Origin: Lagopus muta
Lineage: Eukaryota > Chordata > Aves > Galliformes > Phasianidae
Assembly: GCF_023343835.1 (NCBI RefSeq)
Contig: NC_064437.1
Location: forward strand, 18,099,501-18,163,500
Direction: 5' to 3'
Length of the DNA: 64,000 nucleotides
A program made the position numbers and the translations under genes. Below, piece after piece: positions 46,629 through 60,300 of this stretch; position 1 is the first letter of the stretch; each line of letters opens with the position of its first letter. The notes below the pieces were generated by a model. The model was not told the DNA's origin, searched no databases, and worked only from the letters and a program-made list of their open reading frames with translations.

Positions 46629-49600
46629 GGCCACTCTTCATGTTATTCAAGATTATGCTTTTCCAGGATGAAAAGTCATGGTTATTTTTTTTACTATTTC
46701 ACTGTAGGCTTTTGTGTTTTCATTGGAAAAAACATTCTCAATGGAGTAAGTTGTTTTTTCCAGATATGTTAGTTGTATTTTGTAGTCATTTTTCCAATCT
46801 GAGCATTGTTTTCAACAACAATCTGCTATACTTGATATTACAGATAATTCCACTGTGCTGTTGTAGATAAATTAGTAAGAGAAGGTGTTGTAAGAAGGCA
46901 TTATATTTCACAAGTAGAACATTGTGGAGGGAGAAACAAGGCAGCCGTTTGTCTTGTAAATCATAGCCAATAATGCCAGTTATAGATTTTAAGTGTTCTT
47001 CAGGCACCTGGTACAGAGTAGTGTAGCAGCCAACACCTGTAGAAGCCAGCAGTGTCTCTGTAGTAAGTGCTAGGAAAACACTGAAGGCTTCTTTGCAGAA
47101 ACGGTTTGTTTACCACTGATGTTACTAAATTCATGATAAGAGGAAGTTTCTGGTATTCTTTCTGTTGCTCCTGTTTAGCATCTGAACTTTGATCTCTCTT
47201 TCTGGGAAAATACTGATGGTTGCCAGATTGATAGATCTGAATTCTCCTAATGAAATATAGAGATGTTAATGTTGATTTTGTAGAAAGCTTGGGGTTATAC
47301 TTCTTGATCTTGCAGCTGAAAACTGGGAGTAAGGAATGACAGCAGTAAAAAGCTACATACCTCTTCTAAACTTTATGGTCCTTTCCAGTCCTGAAAGCCT
47401 TCTTTATCCTTATTGCTGCTTTCTGATCTTACTCATTTCTCCAGGGGGTGAAGGTGTAGTGGGCAGCTTGCACTGACCTACATCTTGCCTCACTCCTCTG
47501 TCAGGCCTGCCTCCCATCTCACCTTGCAGATGCTCTGCCAACTGTGGAGGTCCTGGCTGGAGGATGAAAAGTTACATGGGGTGAGGCAGGGTGCAAGAAT
47601 CTGTTGAGCAAATCTGATTGTATCAGTTGAAGATATCATCTGCCTGTATGGCCACAGAAAAGGTAATTAAAAGACAGCTGGAAGTCATCATTTTGTAGAG
47701 ATGCATGTAGACTGCGGCTTGTTGTTTGACAGCAATTTCTTGATGTTGTAGTCAATGTTTAAAGGCAAGCACTAGCCAGCTCCATTGCAACTGTCATGAT
47801 CAAAGAGCTCAGTTTGATTTAAATTATCTTTATAGCAGCTCAGAGAATCTTTGGGGTCTGAGTATTCCTGGACTTACTGAAGTATATTGCAGTGCTGCTC
47901 ATGTTGTAGGGCTTGGTCGCTGTTTTAGTTGTCTTAATGAAAAGACAACTACTGCAACTGCTGCAGATTCTCAGAGTGAGCATCTACCCAAGTGGCATTT
48001 GGTTTGTGCATTGTTGTTTTTTTGTTTTTAAAGATACGTATCTACAAAAGTTTTCATTATAGGAAATTAAATGCAGAAGCCTATAAGCTGGTTATAATTA
48101 CACAATGTTGCTTTTAATAGTTTTTTATATCTTTTTATTGCTTACGAGGGCTTGATTTCTAAACAATGTACCACCTTAATTTTTAAGGAGGACTTGATGT
48201 TTTATAAGAAATACATTCTTTGTGAAATACAGTTCAGAGTGTAATTTAGGGAGGTCTGACTCAAAATAGACTTTTAAGCCTTCTTAGCCTTTCTGATAAG
48301 GATAAGCATTGCAAGGTTCTACAAAAGACAGTAGATGGCCTGTCCCAGTAGCTAACTGCAATCACATTTAGGTCCCCTGTGTCAGCAAGTGATGATATTT
48401 GACTGTTGGTTCTCTTCCAGCTACTGAGGGGCGACTGGCTGAGGCTTTAGGAGTACAAACCATGCAGCTGGAAGTGCAGCCTTTTTTGTCTTGGATATCA
48501 AAACTCAGTTATTTTGCTTTGCTGATTATGTAGCAATTGACTTATAAGAGGTTTTGCTTCTAGCACATTAATAGATACGTCACCTTGTTGAAGCAGACTT
48601 GTGTGGGTTCCTGACATCTAGCAATGGATAAGTGTCTGCAGATCATCTGCTGAAACTGATTTTCGTAGCAAACAATATGGAAGTTTGAGCCAAGTTCTCT
48701 AAGTATGCTTTCCTTACATTTTCATGTAGCTGAACTTTAATGTAGGGTTTCTGATTTAAGTGTTTTGGTTTTTTTTCTGTGAAAGAAAATAGTAATTTAA
48801 AACTAGCCGGACCAAAGTCCAATCCTGCAAATTGCATTTTTACACGATGAACAGCAAAATGATATTTTACTTGGTGAGAGCATACTGTGAAAGACTTGAC
48901 TGTTTCTGAAGAGTTCAAAAAAGAAAAAAACTGCTCTACAATGCCTGTTATTAAAATGCCCTCGTTGTAGTAGTACATGTGGCCCTTGGAGAGAGCTTGA
49001 TTTGCTCAAGAGAGAAAGTGCAAATTAAATAAATGGCTCTATTTCTACATAATACTGCTTACTAAAAGTCAAGCTTAATCTCATTAGAGTGGAGGACACT
49101 ATTTTTAGTCAGAAATTGAAACGTGCTGCTGCTAGTAGGATAGACCTTAGTGACTTTTAACATCATTTTTATTTCTTACTTGAGTTTAAATGTAGAGGAG
49201 GGAAAGGTATCTGTTTTCTGTTGGTCAGTGAACCTTTTACAGGAAGGTAAACAGACAGAAGGTGAGAGAAGCTGCCTCTGAACTGCAGTTTTCCACCCTT
49301 GAATATTTAAGCTGCAATCAAATTGGGAACTTCATGACTTTTTTCCCAGTCTGAATGTAGATTTCAGTTGCTGAAACCTTCATGCTTTCAAATCCTAGTG
49401 TAATTCATGTAATGAGACAATTTCAATGCCAGTTCAGAACGACAGCTTTAGTTACTGATTAGCCCTGTCCTGTTTTCCCCAGCAGCCACTGACAGCCACT
49501 TTCTATGACTGCTGAGTACCTCCTCCCTTTGAGGTATGTTTGTAAGAGTAAGTAATAAGGGATTTTAATTTTTTTTTAGTAATTAATTTCTCTGATCCCT

Positions 49601-50370
49601 TACACCGATTCAGTGGTCAGTTTATCCTGTACACTTCTAGAAAAATCCCTATCTGCAACTTGCTGGAATTCCCTTTTGGATTTGTCTCCCTGTTGAGGCT
49701 TTTTTTGAAGTACCATATATGCTGGGACTTCATTGGCCAGAGGCTGCCATAATGTGAAAATGCCAGTTACTCTACTCTTGTCTCTGGTATGTGAAGACTG
49801 CGTTTCACTATGTGTGAATACTGGTTAATCTATCTGTCTGTTTCAGTGAGCCACAATATGTTCCTGCCTATGTGGAAGTCTGGCAGAAATCATGTGTAAA
49901 AGGAGTTGTGTATTTCATTTTCCACATGGATTGAAGTCTTTCTTTCATGCCTGTGCTAGGATCTTAAACAAGAGTTAAATGACTTGCTTCAGTACTGTGG
50001 CTGAAGTGTGGAATAATGTGAATGAAGAAACTGCCAAAATCGTTCTGGGTAGCATAAAACATTGCTTGCATACAGCTTGTTTGCCTTTAACTTTCAACTA
50101 CAAGAACGTTCTTTGCAATGAGCTTAGATTGAATAGTACAGTAACAAAATACCTGCAGAGAAAATCTAAAGGATGATGCAAGGCAGCTCACTAAAGTTCT
50201 GAAGACTCTATATGATTTTGTTCTGGAATGCTGATGTAGTAGCTTAGCCATTACTGGTCCCAAGTGCAATATTAGAAATTTTTAATGTAATCTTTTCTAC
50301 TTGAATACAGTCTATATGAAATGTTAAATGTCCTATATTGCTGACAAGATATGGGATCAAATTTCTTTCC

Positions 50371-50376
50371 AATAAA
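50371..50376 (+). terminator. candidate distal SLC30A7 poly(A) signal
   Basis: AATAAA followed 10 nt later by a genomic A run (about 50386-50396), 4.8 kb beyond the stop. The A run could also cause internal priming in cDNA libraries. Confidence 0.35.
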
Positions 50377-51146
50377 TCTTCAGTTAAAAAAAAAAATGCA
50401 TATAGGTCTGCTGGTTTTTTTCAACATATGTATGACCAGCTGATTCTGAAGAGAATTTTTGGAGTCTGCTTTTTTTGAGTTGATAGTAATTCAACTGTGG
50501 TTGTTGCAGTTTGATTCTAACACTTCATAGATGCTAGCATTAATGTGTGAGGAAATCCAGATCTATTTTAAGTGGCAACCTCCTGAAATAAGAAATTCTG
50601 TGCAGTTCCTTCCTCTGTTTTACCAGCTGGCTGAAGAATGAATTCTTGTAAACGTAGAGTATTCTCATCTGTATTCTTTCTCCCAGGGGTAAAAATGAAT
50701 ACAGACTAACAGGTTCACAATTTTCTACTGATGGGAGAATTACTCAGTTGGTGGGATAGTCAAAAAGCAACATTTAACATCTAAAATGCACTGCATGCAG
50801 TAGGCTTGATTCTTCTGTTACAGCAGAAGTGGTGCTGCATACACATCTGGTCCAGCAGTTCTGTACTTGTGCACCTTATCCTGGTCATCAGCCTAAGACA
50901 GATGCAGATGCCAAGGAACTGGACTAAGCAAAGCATTCTTAAGGTTTAAAGACTGCTGGAGATGTCTTTACTTGTTCAAAACTGATACCAGCAGATGTAT
51001 CTTGCAGTTTGTAGCCTCAGGTTAAAGTAAGTCCATGTTCTTACAGTGTTATCTCCTGCAGCTGTATACAATCTAAATTCATTTGATCTAAGCAAGCTCT
51101 AAATATTCAGAGGAATAACTGTGTGCTGACATGAAATTAATGACAG

Positions 51147-51174
51147 AATAAAAAACTCAATATGCATTTTTATT
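51147..51174. terminator. opposed AATAAA signals between SLC30A7 and DPH5
   Basis: A plus-strand AATAAA (51147-51152) and a minus-strand AATAAA (51174-51169) face each other across 16 bp. The minus-strand copy shares its first A with the last base of the DPH5 stop codon TAA (51176-51174). If both are used, the two genes overlap or abut at their 3' ends. Confidence 0.5.
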
Positions 51175-51397
51175 TAACTGGTCTTTTCAAATGCATTATT
51201 CTCAAAATTGGAAGTATCTACAGAAAAAAGTTTAAGCATTTCTAATTCCAGAGGATGCATAGTGCCTGTGACGATCATGGAATGCAGTGGACCACCTAAC
51301 TCCACTGTAGACATTTGATACAGTGTGCCTGAAGCAATCTTCTGATCAGGAGCACCCACACGTGCGAGGCCAACACAAATTGTGTTTTCACTGATTT
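51174..51397 (-). CDS. DPH5: DPH5 terminal exon
   Basis: 224 nt encoding (E)[19 protein letters not shown] to the stop TAA at 51176-51174. Acceptor TTCTTTTTTACAG. The poly(A) hexamer begins inside the stop codon, so the 3' UTR may be only tens of bases long. Confidence 0.95.
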
Positions 51398-54300
51398 CTG
51401 TAAAAAAGAACATCGAAGAAGTGATTCTTACAAAATTCTTGCAGGGACCATGTTCCAACTGTCACGAGAAAGAATAATTTATTAAGCAGAGGAAAAAAAT
51501 ATTCAGTGTTCAAACCTTAACACCACTGTCTCACGTTTCCAGTTAGCAATCAGAGTAGTTTAAAATGAAGCTTGTTCTTTAAAGAAAATAAACAGTGTAT
51601 CTCAGAGCTATGGAGAAGCAGGAAAGGGAAGGCAGCAGCAGTTATGTGAAATTCATTGAGAAGAGGAGACTGCTGCTTCAGATAAACTCCACGTAAAGGA
51701 TAAAATGAAAGTTTCCTTTTCATCTTGACAATATTTTAAAAGGAGTACAGATACATTTCTATTAATTTTTTCTACTATGACAGAAGAGAGTCATCTTCAT
51801 AGCTGCTCTGATTTCATGTCTGGTCTTGATAAACATCTCTTTAGCAGGCTCTTGACAAGTAATAAGGGTTCAAGGCTAAAATCACAGACCTGCAGCTTTG
51901 GGGCTACAGATTCATGCACAGTATAGTGTAACCAATCTAAGTAACACATAGCTAAGATTTTTGAAGACTGACTGATCTAAAATGTTTGGATGCAGTCTCC
52001 TGCAACTATAATGGATAAAAGAGCTCACAGTTAAAACTGGACAGCAAACAGTAGTTACCATACTGAGGTTTTAACTAAATCTCCTGGATCTGCAAGTGTT
52101 TGTTCATTAGTGTTTGTTCATCTGAGCTCAATTAAGTACACTTTGTTCAAGCTCTGCCAAATCCATCTTCTGGTTCCGCTGCAGATCAAGAGAATGCTAC
52201 GAAGGAGAGGAAGGTGGTAGAGCTCAGTGACTCACCACTAAATGAGAACTGAGGAGCAGCAAATAACAGCATTGCAATAGTAGTACCTGGTTCTTCTCCT
52301 TGGAGTCTCCTGTTCCGAATAATGTCGAGAAGCTGTTCTGCAGCTTGGTTCACACTCATGTAGCGTGGTGGCTCATAAATCTTCCTTCCTCTGCAGGGAA
52401 AGAAAAGTAATTTAAATATAAATCATTTATTTATCCCTGGTATTTTTACAGCTTATTTCAAATGAAGTCTGTGGACCAGCAAATCAAACTTAAACAGGCC
52501 CGGGCTTCCAGACTGGCCTTGAGACAAGTGTGGAATTTTTAAGGAAGACAGAAGACTCTTGTGCTCTCTCACACCTGTGAAGCAGCAGGGCCTCCATCTG
52601 TTAGATCATTTGAAACTTAAAAACAAATTGAGTTGCTGGAAGCAATGTGCAGGTTTTGGGACTATTTCTGAAAGATGCATTCGGCTTAAATTCAAGGGCA
52701 AACTACTGTTTTCCTGTTGAATGCCTTGTACACAGATTATTACAGACTAGCATTATATTTTTAAATGAAATGCTTCTTTCTTTGCCAACTATGGATTCAA
52801 ACAGATTTTGTTTTGAAACTCTAAAATAAACAAACCTCAATGATAGCGTGAGATTTCACAAATGTTAATTTAGACCAGAGTACAGCATATGTATAATGTA
52901 ACTATTTATATTCTGTGTCAAAGCATACAGATTGCAGAGAGATGATTAAGGTGTGACAAGAGCTTCCAGATACAGTTAAATGAACTTAAGAGAACTTTCT
53001 ATATGTTGCTTTTTTAACTGCTAAAAAACAGTGGTACGTATTCCATACTTCACACTGCTTCTAGCCACTGTAAGGAGGAATGAATTCAGAACACAGTTTA
53101 TGATATTAATTTACTTCAGGATGAGACAGAACAGCAATAAAAGAGCTCTTGACCTGGCAGGTAGAAAGCTTATCCCATTCTGACCTGCTTCTCACGGGAA
53201 CAAAGATTATACTCTGCTGCAGCTTCAATCATTTACTGAAAATAAAGCCAATTCCTATTGTAACAAACAAAAATTCTGCTTCTTAGAGGAAACAAAAAAC
53301 CATGACCACTGAGAAGTGCAAAAGAAGACAGGTAAGTTCAGGATGAGGCTTCAGATAAAGAGCCTTTGTTCCTTATACAGAAAAAACCTTACAAGTACCA
53401 TTGTTTGTTTCCATATATTTTCAAAGTTGTGACTCACTTCATTAGATTCTCCAGAGACTGCTCCTTCACTTTAATGTCTGTAGAACAAAACAGTACATGA
53501 AACACAGGTTCCTTACAAAATGCCTGGTTAGTTTTCTATATAGCTGTGCAGATTAGTTTAGGATATTCTGTAAACTTTATAGCAACATACTAGATCTTAA
53601 AGGAAAGTGGAATATGGATTACATTTTGTTTCGTAGGTTAATTATAAAGAAATTAATGTGATTTTGTGCACGTGATTTTGCTCAAAGACAACGTATCACA
53701 AAATTCGGAGCAGGTAAGATCAATAAAAAATATTGCTAAGTATTACAAACGGTAGGCATATTTCCCACAGGATAACTAAATGCTTGCATGCTTAGGCACA
53801 ACCAAGGTATTGTGACTACTTTGAAATGATAAATATGTTGTGGTTGCAGAAGGTGAAACCGAGTGACTGATCGACAGCGATTACATCACCTCCATGCAGG
53901 AACTGAACTTTCGTTAGCACTTCCTCGCTGTCCCAACCAAAATTTAGATCAATCTTTCTCTTATGGGAAAAAGGAGGATTTGGGCAAAGAAAAAGGGCCA
54001 GGTAAGACTCTGAACATCTGCAAGTTTATGAAACTGCACTTGACCACAATCTCTCCAAGTGGCCATCAGATGTTATCTGTACTTAAAGGCCTGAGAAATA
54101 ACATTGTACTAAAAGCTGGGTACATTTTTTTTAATCTTGATTTTAAAAGTATTGCTTAATAAGGTGACTCTGAAGAAATGGTTTAAAATGCAAAGCTGCA
54201 AGATTATTAGTGCACAGTTCATGTAAGTGAAGTTGCTTTGAAATTTTAAGTGTACTGAAGCTGATCCTTTTTACGTCACTGCTGCTTCTAGTTGGATTAG

Positions 54301-57300
54301 CAATCAATAGAGAGACCAGCATGACCATTGTTAAGGGAACAGTTCACTTGGAGATTGGTGGTTTTCAGCAGTTAGCTACATTCAGATGCAGGTATTACAA
54401 CTGTCCCTGAAATATGAGTTTTATAATTCAATTTTACTGTCTTAATATTTTAACACACTCTTGGTACTGCATTTAAAAAAAAAAAAAAGAAACATAAAAA
54501 GGGAGCACATAGAAATGATTATATGAAAGATCTGAATAATATTTGGTTTTAATATGTTGTGGCTGGAATAGCCCTTGCTTCAAACACTTGTGAAGTCATC
54601 TTTCCTTAGAACAATTGCCAATATGCTGATACTTCAAAGCTGGAAAACAGCCAGCATTCAAGGCACTGAAAAGTTTGACGTGCAGTGATAATTTCACATA
54701 TTCCTGTTCTGGATTCCTCCCGTTACCACAGATGTTTTTGAGCAAGGATTTTTGCAGTCCAGAAGCTTTTTACATGACAATCACCTTTTGCCAAAAGATC
54801 ATCAGCTGAGATAATTTAGGAAAGGCAACATCAACTTACGAAATAGAAATGTGGCTAAATGTACCGTTTAGCTCCCCAGAAAGTCAAGCTCTGGCCTAAT
54901 TAAGTCAGTAAAAGATGGCTGCTAGTCATTGCCATCTCGGCTGGATCCTGAGCTAGATCTAGCTTCAAATCACTCTGATCATTACAACAAATATGGGCCT
55001 GCTGTTCCTATTTGTCTTCTACAAAGGCATCATTTCTTATAGATTTTCTGAAGAATTAAGAAATTTCTGGCCACTGCAGCATGAATATTGGCTACATTGA
55101 TTTTAAGTAAACAAACATTGAAGTTCCAATTCAAGAGATATTTTCAAATATATGTTATCTAAGAACCTCTGTTTAATCACAGACTTCATCTCATGCCTGC
55201 TGGGACACTGGAAGATGGTAGCTAAGGAACTGGGACTGCTGCTGCTTACCAAGTAAGCACAGTGTGTGCATTCCATTCTGCTTGTTCTTCTTGATCTTGT
55301 CAAAAAAGCTTTCTGGCTTCCATGTATCTGTCCAGAAAACTATAGAAACTGTCTCTCCAAAATTGTACAACTGTAAAACAAAACAAATCCAACACACATA
55401 CACAATCAAAATACCAGTACAGTGCACACACAAAAAAAATGTGTTAAAATAACAGACAACTGGGAAACTCTTGAGAAGTCCTGAGCACAGCAGAGAAGGT
55501 TTTGCTTTTTTAACAAACTGTCTTTTCTTCTCATTAACAGAGGGGCATTGTTCTTTTACTCTCTGACAGTAAGGCAAATTAAAGAGTGACTAATGAACTA
55601 CTGTAAAATTTTTACCTGCATTTGCATTCTCCTTTCCAACGCTCGTAACTTTCTATCTACCTTCTGTTTGTTGTTTTTTTTTTTAACTTAATTCTGAAGT
55701 CTGTTAAAGGCAAAACTTAATAAGATTGGCACCAAAACTTTTAATTACCATTTTTTATTTTAATATAATATATATTAGCTAGTCAACTTCATGCAAACCT
55801 ACAGCACTTGCAATGTTTTCCCAAGGTTTGATTCAAATGATAGAGCAGGATTTATATTTAAGCAGCACTTTCCTGCAGATGGGAGCTGTACCATGCAAAT
55901 GCTGTTACTGTCTGAACAATAACAGATACGAAGATCTGAAGACAGGGACAGATTGTGCCTGAATCAGAGAGGTGACACATTTTTTTAATGCACATATGGT
56001 AAGAAGAAAGTGCTGACAGATTCTATGTCAAACACATTCACTGCCTTTATTTGCCATCTTGCTGCTATTTATTACTGTAAATCCCTAATCGTGGTGAAGA
56101 CATTTGAAGCAATACTCCTGCCAATCGTTTCCAGTGATGCAAAAGAGAACATTAGATGTAACCTAAGGCAGAATTTGGCTTGGAAGTTTTTGTAACAAGC
56201 TTGAAAATGGGCAAAAACACACATCAATTTTGGTTAGTTTGGCTCAGGAATGAGGCCAACCAAAATGGATTTTACAGCATGCCAACATTCTGTCTGCTCG
56301 AGTCTACCAGAAAAACAGTGGTTTTACAGACTGTCCTCTCCACTTTCTATTTAAACCTGCAAGAAGGGATAACTTTTCCTAGCCCACTACAGGAGGCACG
56401 GGGTGTGCTGTGCTGTTAGCAGAGAAAGGGAGCCCTCCGGCAGCGCCCTGACACCTGGGGATTCCCCTATACCCATTTATTTTACTGTGGTGTGAGGTTC
56501 TGGTTTTAACGCTTGAATGCTGGCAGAGCAGAATTTGAATCAAAGCAGTAAGTTGTTGTTTTCAAGGGACTGAGAGCTCAAATTTTAACCATTCACGCTG
56601 ATTAGGCACAGCCTTTATTCAAAGATTCCTGGAACATTACTGAAAATGTTTCCTCTTTTAAATATTTCATTCTAGAACAAAGATAAGAACACACAGTGTA
56701 CATTTCACAACCTAAAGGTTCTTCCAGTAAACTAAATATAGGTTGAACCAAATGAATTTCTCCTGATGTAACAACTTAACTACTTCAGGACTGTACTCCA
56801 GGGAAAGATAAAAAGAAAAGAGAGTGAGCAAGTTGCTTTTGCCTCTTTTTCACATGGCTGGAGTTCTCTCCGTTTTCTACCAAAACTGAAGCAAAACTGC
56901 TGGAATTTCACTGCAGGAGCAGCTGGGACAAAGATAGCTTTTAATCTCACGATTGAGGCAGCACCTTCAGCCATCACAAGCTGCTGAAACGTGCAGTAGC
57001 CACCTGAGAAACTAGCCAGCCTGCTGCCTGCCATCTGAAAGCCACCACAGTCTTTTCCCAAAAAGCAACAGCTTTTCTTTAGCAAATAAAACAGCCTTTA
57101 TTGTCTGTAATACCCTGAAGGACAGCAACTTCCACCACTGCCCTGTAGCAATAGGATGTGCAGAAATGGGCATAATGTTGTTGTCTGGCATTTTATTGGG
57201 AGTCAGATCTTTCTAACTACTCTGCAATAGAACCAAGTTGGATATAAACTTGACTAACAGGATAGAGTGGGGCATATGTTGTTAACACAGAATTGCCTTC

Positions 57301-60300
57301 ACAACTTACACGCTTGTATTAAATAAGCTTTTAAATAATGTATTGCCTAGCTGAAAACTTTAATACGCAATCTCTCAATAATGTAAAACTGAAGCAATAA
57401 AGAGATACTCCTATTATATTTAACTGCTTGTTATTGATTACCTTGTAAGCAATTATATAGACAGAAAAATGTCACTCATCTAGCATTTGATCTCTGCAGC
57501 CACGTAAAACAGGCAAGCATAGACACTATTCTGTCTTCAGAGCAAGCCTGCTTTGCTTTGAAGAAACAATAGAAATTTTATCAGAACATCAATTTTTGAG
57601 TGTTTATCCCATATCTATGCAGCTTCTTGTGCTGCATGCTAATACTTACCACTTGAAATCTAGAACAAGTACTGAACTGCAAATAGAAGCCTTGCTGCAG
57701 AGATAGCAGTAAACACCCAGAATTGCACTGTTACCTGAAGGATTCATCTGTTACCAATTTCAGCCAGGCAGACAGCAGGTGACTGGACACTAATGCTAGA
57801 ACCCACTGAAAGTAAAAAAATGCTCTTCACTAACCACAAAAGACTGAACAGGGACCCAAACTTCCCACAGTCATGCTAGTCATGCTAGCAATGGTAATGG
57901 GAGGACAGTTGAACTAGATGATCTTGTAGGTCCTTTCCAACCTTGTGATTCTACGATTCTATGATTGTGACTGTAAAACTGGGACATGCGTTTGTCAACA
58001 CAGATGTATTATAAGACAGCTATGTATTATCATGGCACACTTTGAGACTGTGAAGAAGTTTATGACAACAAACAACAGCTCTGAATGTTTTCAGTGGAAC
58101 AGTCAAGTTGCGTGGTTGCTGGCACAACTTTAAAGACAGGCAGCAGCAAATGAAATTTCACAGCAGACTTGTGTGTGCTGCACCCTACATCAAACAGCTG
58201 GGGTTTGGGAGTGGGCAGGATTTGTTCTGTGAAAGCTAAAACATTTCAAGCATCACATTTGCACAAAACAGGTTTGTTACAGTGCCCACATTCTGCTCAA
58301 GTACAAAAGTGACACAATTTCAAAGGGGCTCATTGAAATGGCTGGATAGACACTTGCTGCTCTCAGCTTGGAAACTGATGTTTTTACCTTTTCAGTACTG
58401 CTCAAAGCCTTCATAGAATTATTTCAAAAGCTCATTTTGAAAGACCTGTCTGGAAACTCCCCTCCCCCTGCCCAAGCAGTAACTGGCTTAAGCAAAGCTT
58501 TGTGAAGTAACTTTTGCAATGCAACTAACTAAAGCCAGGAAGGGAAGCCAGAACTGTACTCCTAGGCCATGGGCTGTCTGCTCGAGCTTTCTGCTTCTCA
58601 CAATATACTGCAGAAAGCTATTCAATTCACACTTTCATCAGCTCAGAACAAGCTATAGCTTTATATTTTATTTACACACATAAAATGAAAGACTATCAGA
58701 CACCTTCTGGTTCTATCAGTATCTTTAACCCTTCTATGAATGATTTCTTGTTTTACTTGTTTGTATAAGCAGGATCGATTGCTAATTGTAAGGTCAGAGT
58801 AAACTATGAGAGGAAAAGTGCAGTTCAATGATCTCAGCTTGGAAAGTCTGCGTGCAAAGATAATTTCAGGAAAACTGAAGAGCAACTTCATTAATGACCA
58901 GGCTGAATGACATCAGAAACTTGAAGCTGTCCAGATCAACAGACCTCACTTAAAATACTGGTGTTGACAGTCACCACAGAAATACAGAGTATGAAAAGAA
59001 CAAGTGAGACTAAATAGGGAAATTAAAAAAGGAAGTTTTTCCCCATCCCCTCCGAAATGCACTAAAGCAAGCAGGAGTGAAGAGGCAAGATAACATTAAA
59101 GGGCAGAAGGGCAACAGCTGCAGAGAAACCAAGAAATATATATTTCAAAATGCAGACAGAATCTTTTGCAGAATTACTGCTGCATCAGCTGCAGTGGTGA
59201 CAAAGCAATTCTTCACTTACAGCCTAGCTCCACTCTTAAAGCTTCAGAACAGCTTCAGAAGTGGAAACATGTCAAGGGAGAAAGGTAAAAAGGAGTTTTA
59301 TCATTACATTTTCCAAACCTGGCATCTGTGTACTCATGCAAATCCCTGCAAATCCTGTAGGACGTGTTCTGTGTCAAGATGCCTACAGGTTGCACTGCAT
59401 ATATTTCTCATATGATATGACTGTCTGCAAAGAAAGATACTGCACAGCCTGATGGCATCCCAACGACGGACACCAACAGATTGTTTTTCTCCTAATGGTA
59501 TTCCCCAATGGAATTTGGAGAATGTACAGCACCTTGTATCAACACAAGTTGCTTATTGATAAATCCCAATGAACTTCCCCTGCAAACCTATATCGTTAGT
59601 TATTAATGCTTACTGTAAGAGTTTTGATGTGATGCCAGGCAATATTCATCATCAAGTCAGACTTTGTTCCCTTAACAGCTCTCCACAACATACACACCAT
59701 GTTGAAGGATTCTTACTGTGCTAACACATTGTTAACCAGAGAGCAGCCTGCAAAGTGGGACAATAATCAACAAGGAGGTAGCAGGAATCAGATCAGCTTC
59801 ATTTTTGCTTGTTGTCAGTCATACGAAACAACCACACGCCTAAATCTAGCTGTTTCTGCCATCTTATTTAGTACTACAGACTTTTAACAACTTTTAAGGC
59901 ATTCCATAAAAACCTTCACATGAATCAGGATGCTTTTTACAGTTCTCATGCACAAGGCTGCAGCTCCTTCTGGTACTGCAGGTCAACAGATAACATTGAT
60001 AGCCAGCAAGAACCTCCATTCAGTTCCCTTAGTATGTGCTGAGAGAAAGGAATTGTGAACAAAAGGATGTTTGGCTGATGGAAGTCCACTCCATGACTGC
60101 AGTCTTCAGAAAGCAGCTGAGACAAATCACATAAAAGCAAGAGAAAGGAAGAACACATTTTCCCTCTTAGCTGCCTCCTGCATCCCTGTTTAAGAAACAG
60201 TCATTTTGCAAGCAAAACAAAATTCAGCTATTAAAAGACTTTGAAACTCCTAGCAAACATGGAAGAACAGGATTTCCCCTCCAAGGGAACATGCCCTTGT

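Larger units (their letters stand above)
45558..51152 (+). other. SLC30A7: SLC30A7 3' UTR and convergent intergenic region (extent inferred)
   Basis: No exon was recognised here. Plus-strand AATAAA signals occur at 46623-46628, 50371-50376 and 51147-51152, about 1.1, 4.8 and 5.6 kb after the stop. A short and a long 3' UTR are therefore possible. The stretch around 47440-47600 is less AT-rich than its surroundings but was not identified. Confidence 0.5.

Noticed and set aside
53863-54159. 98-codon plus-strand ORF in a DPH5 intron
   Set aside because: No recognisable domain, AT-rich second half and no splice or poly(A) context; consistent with chance.
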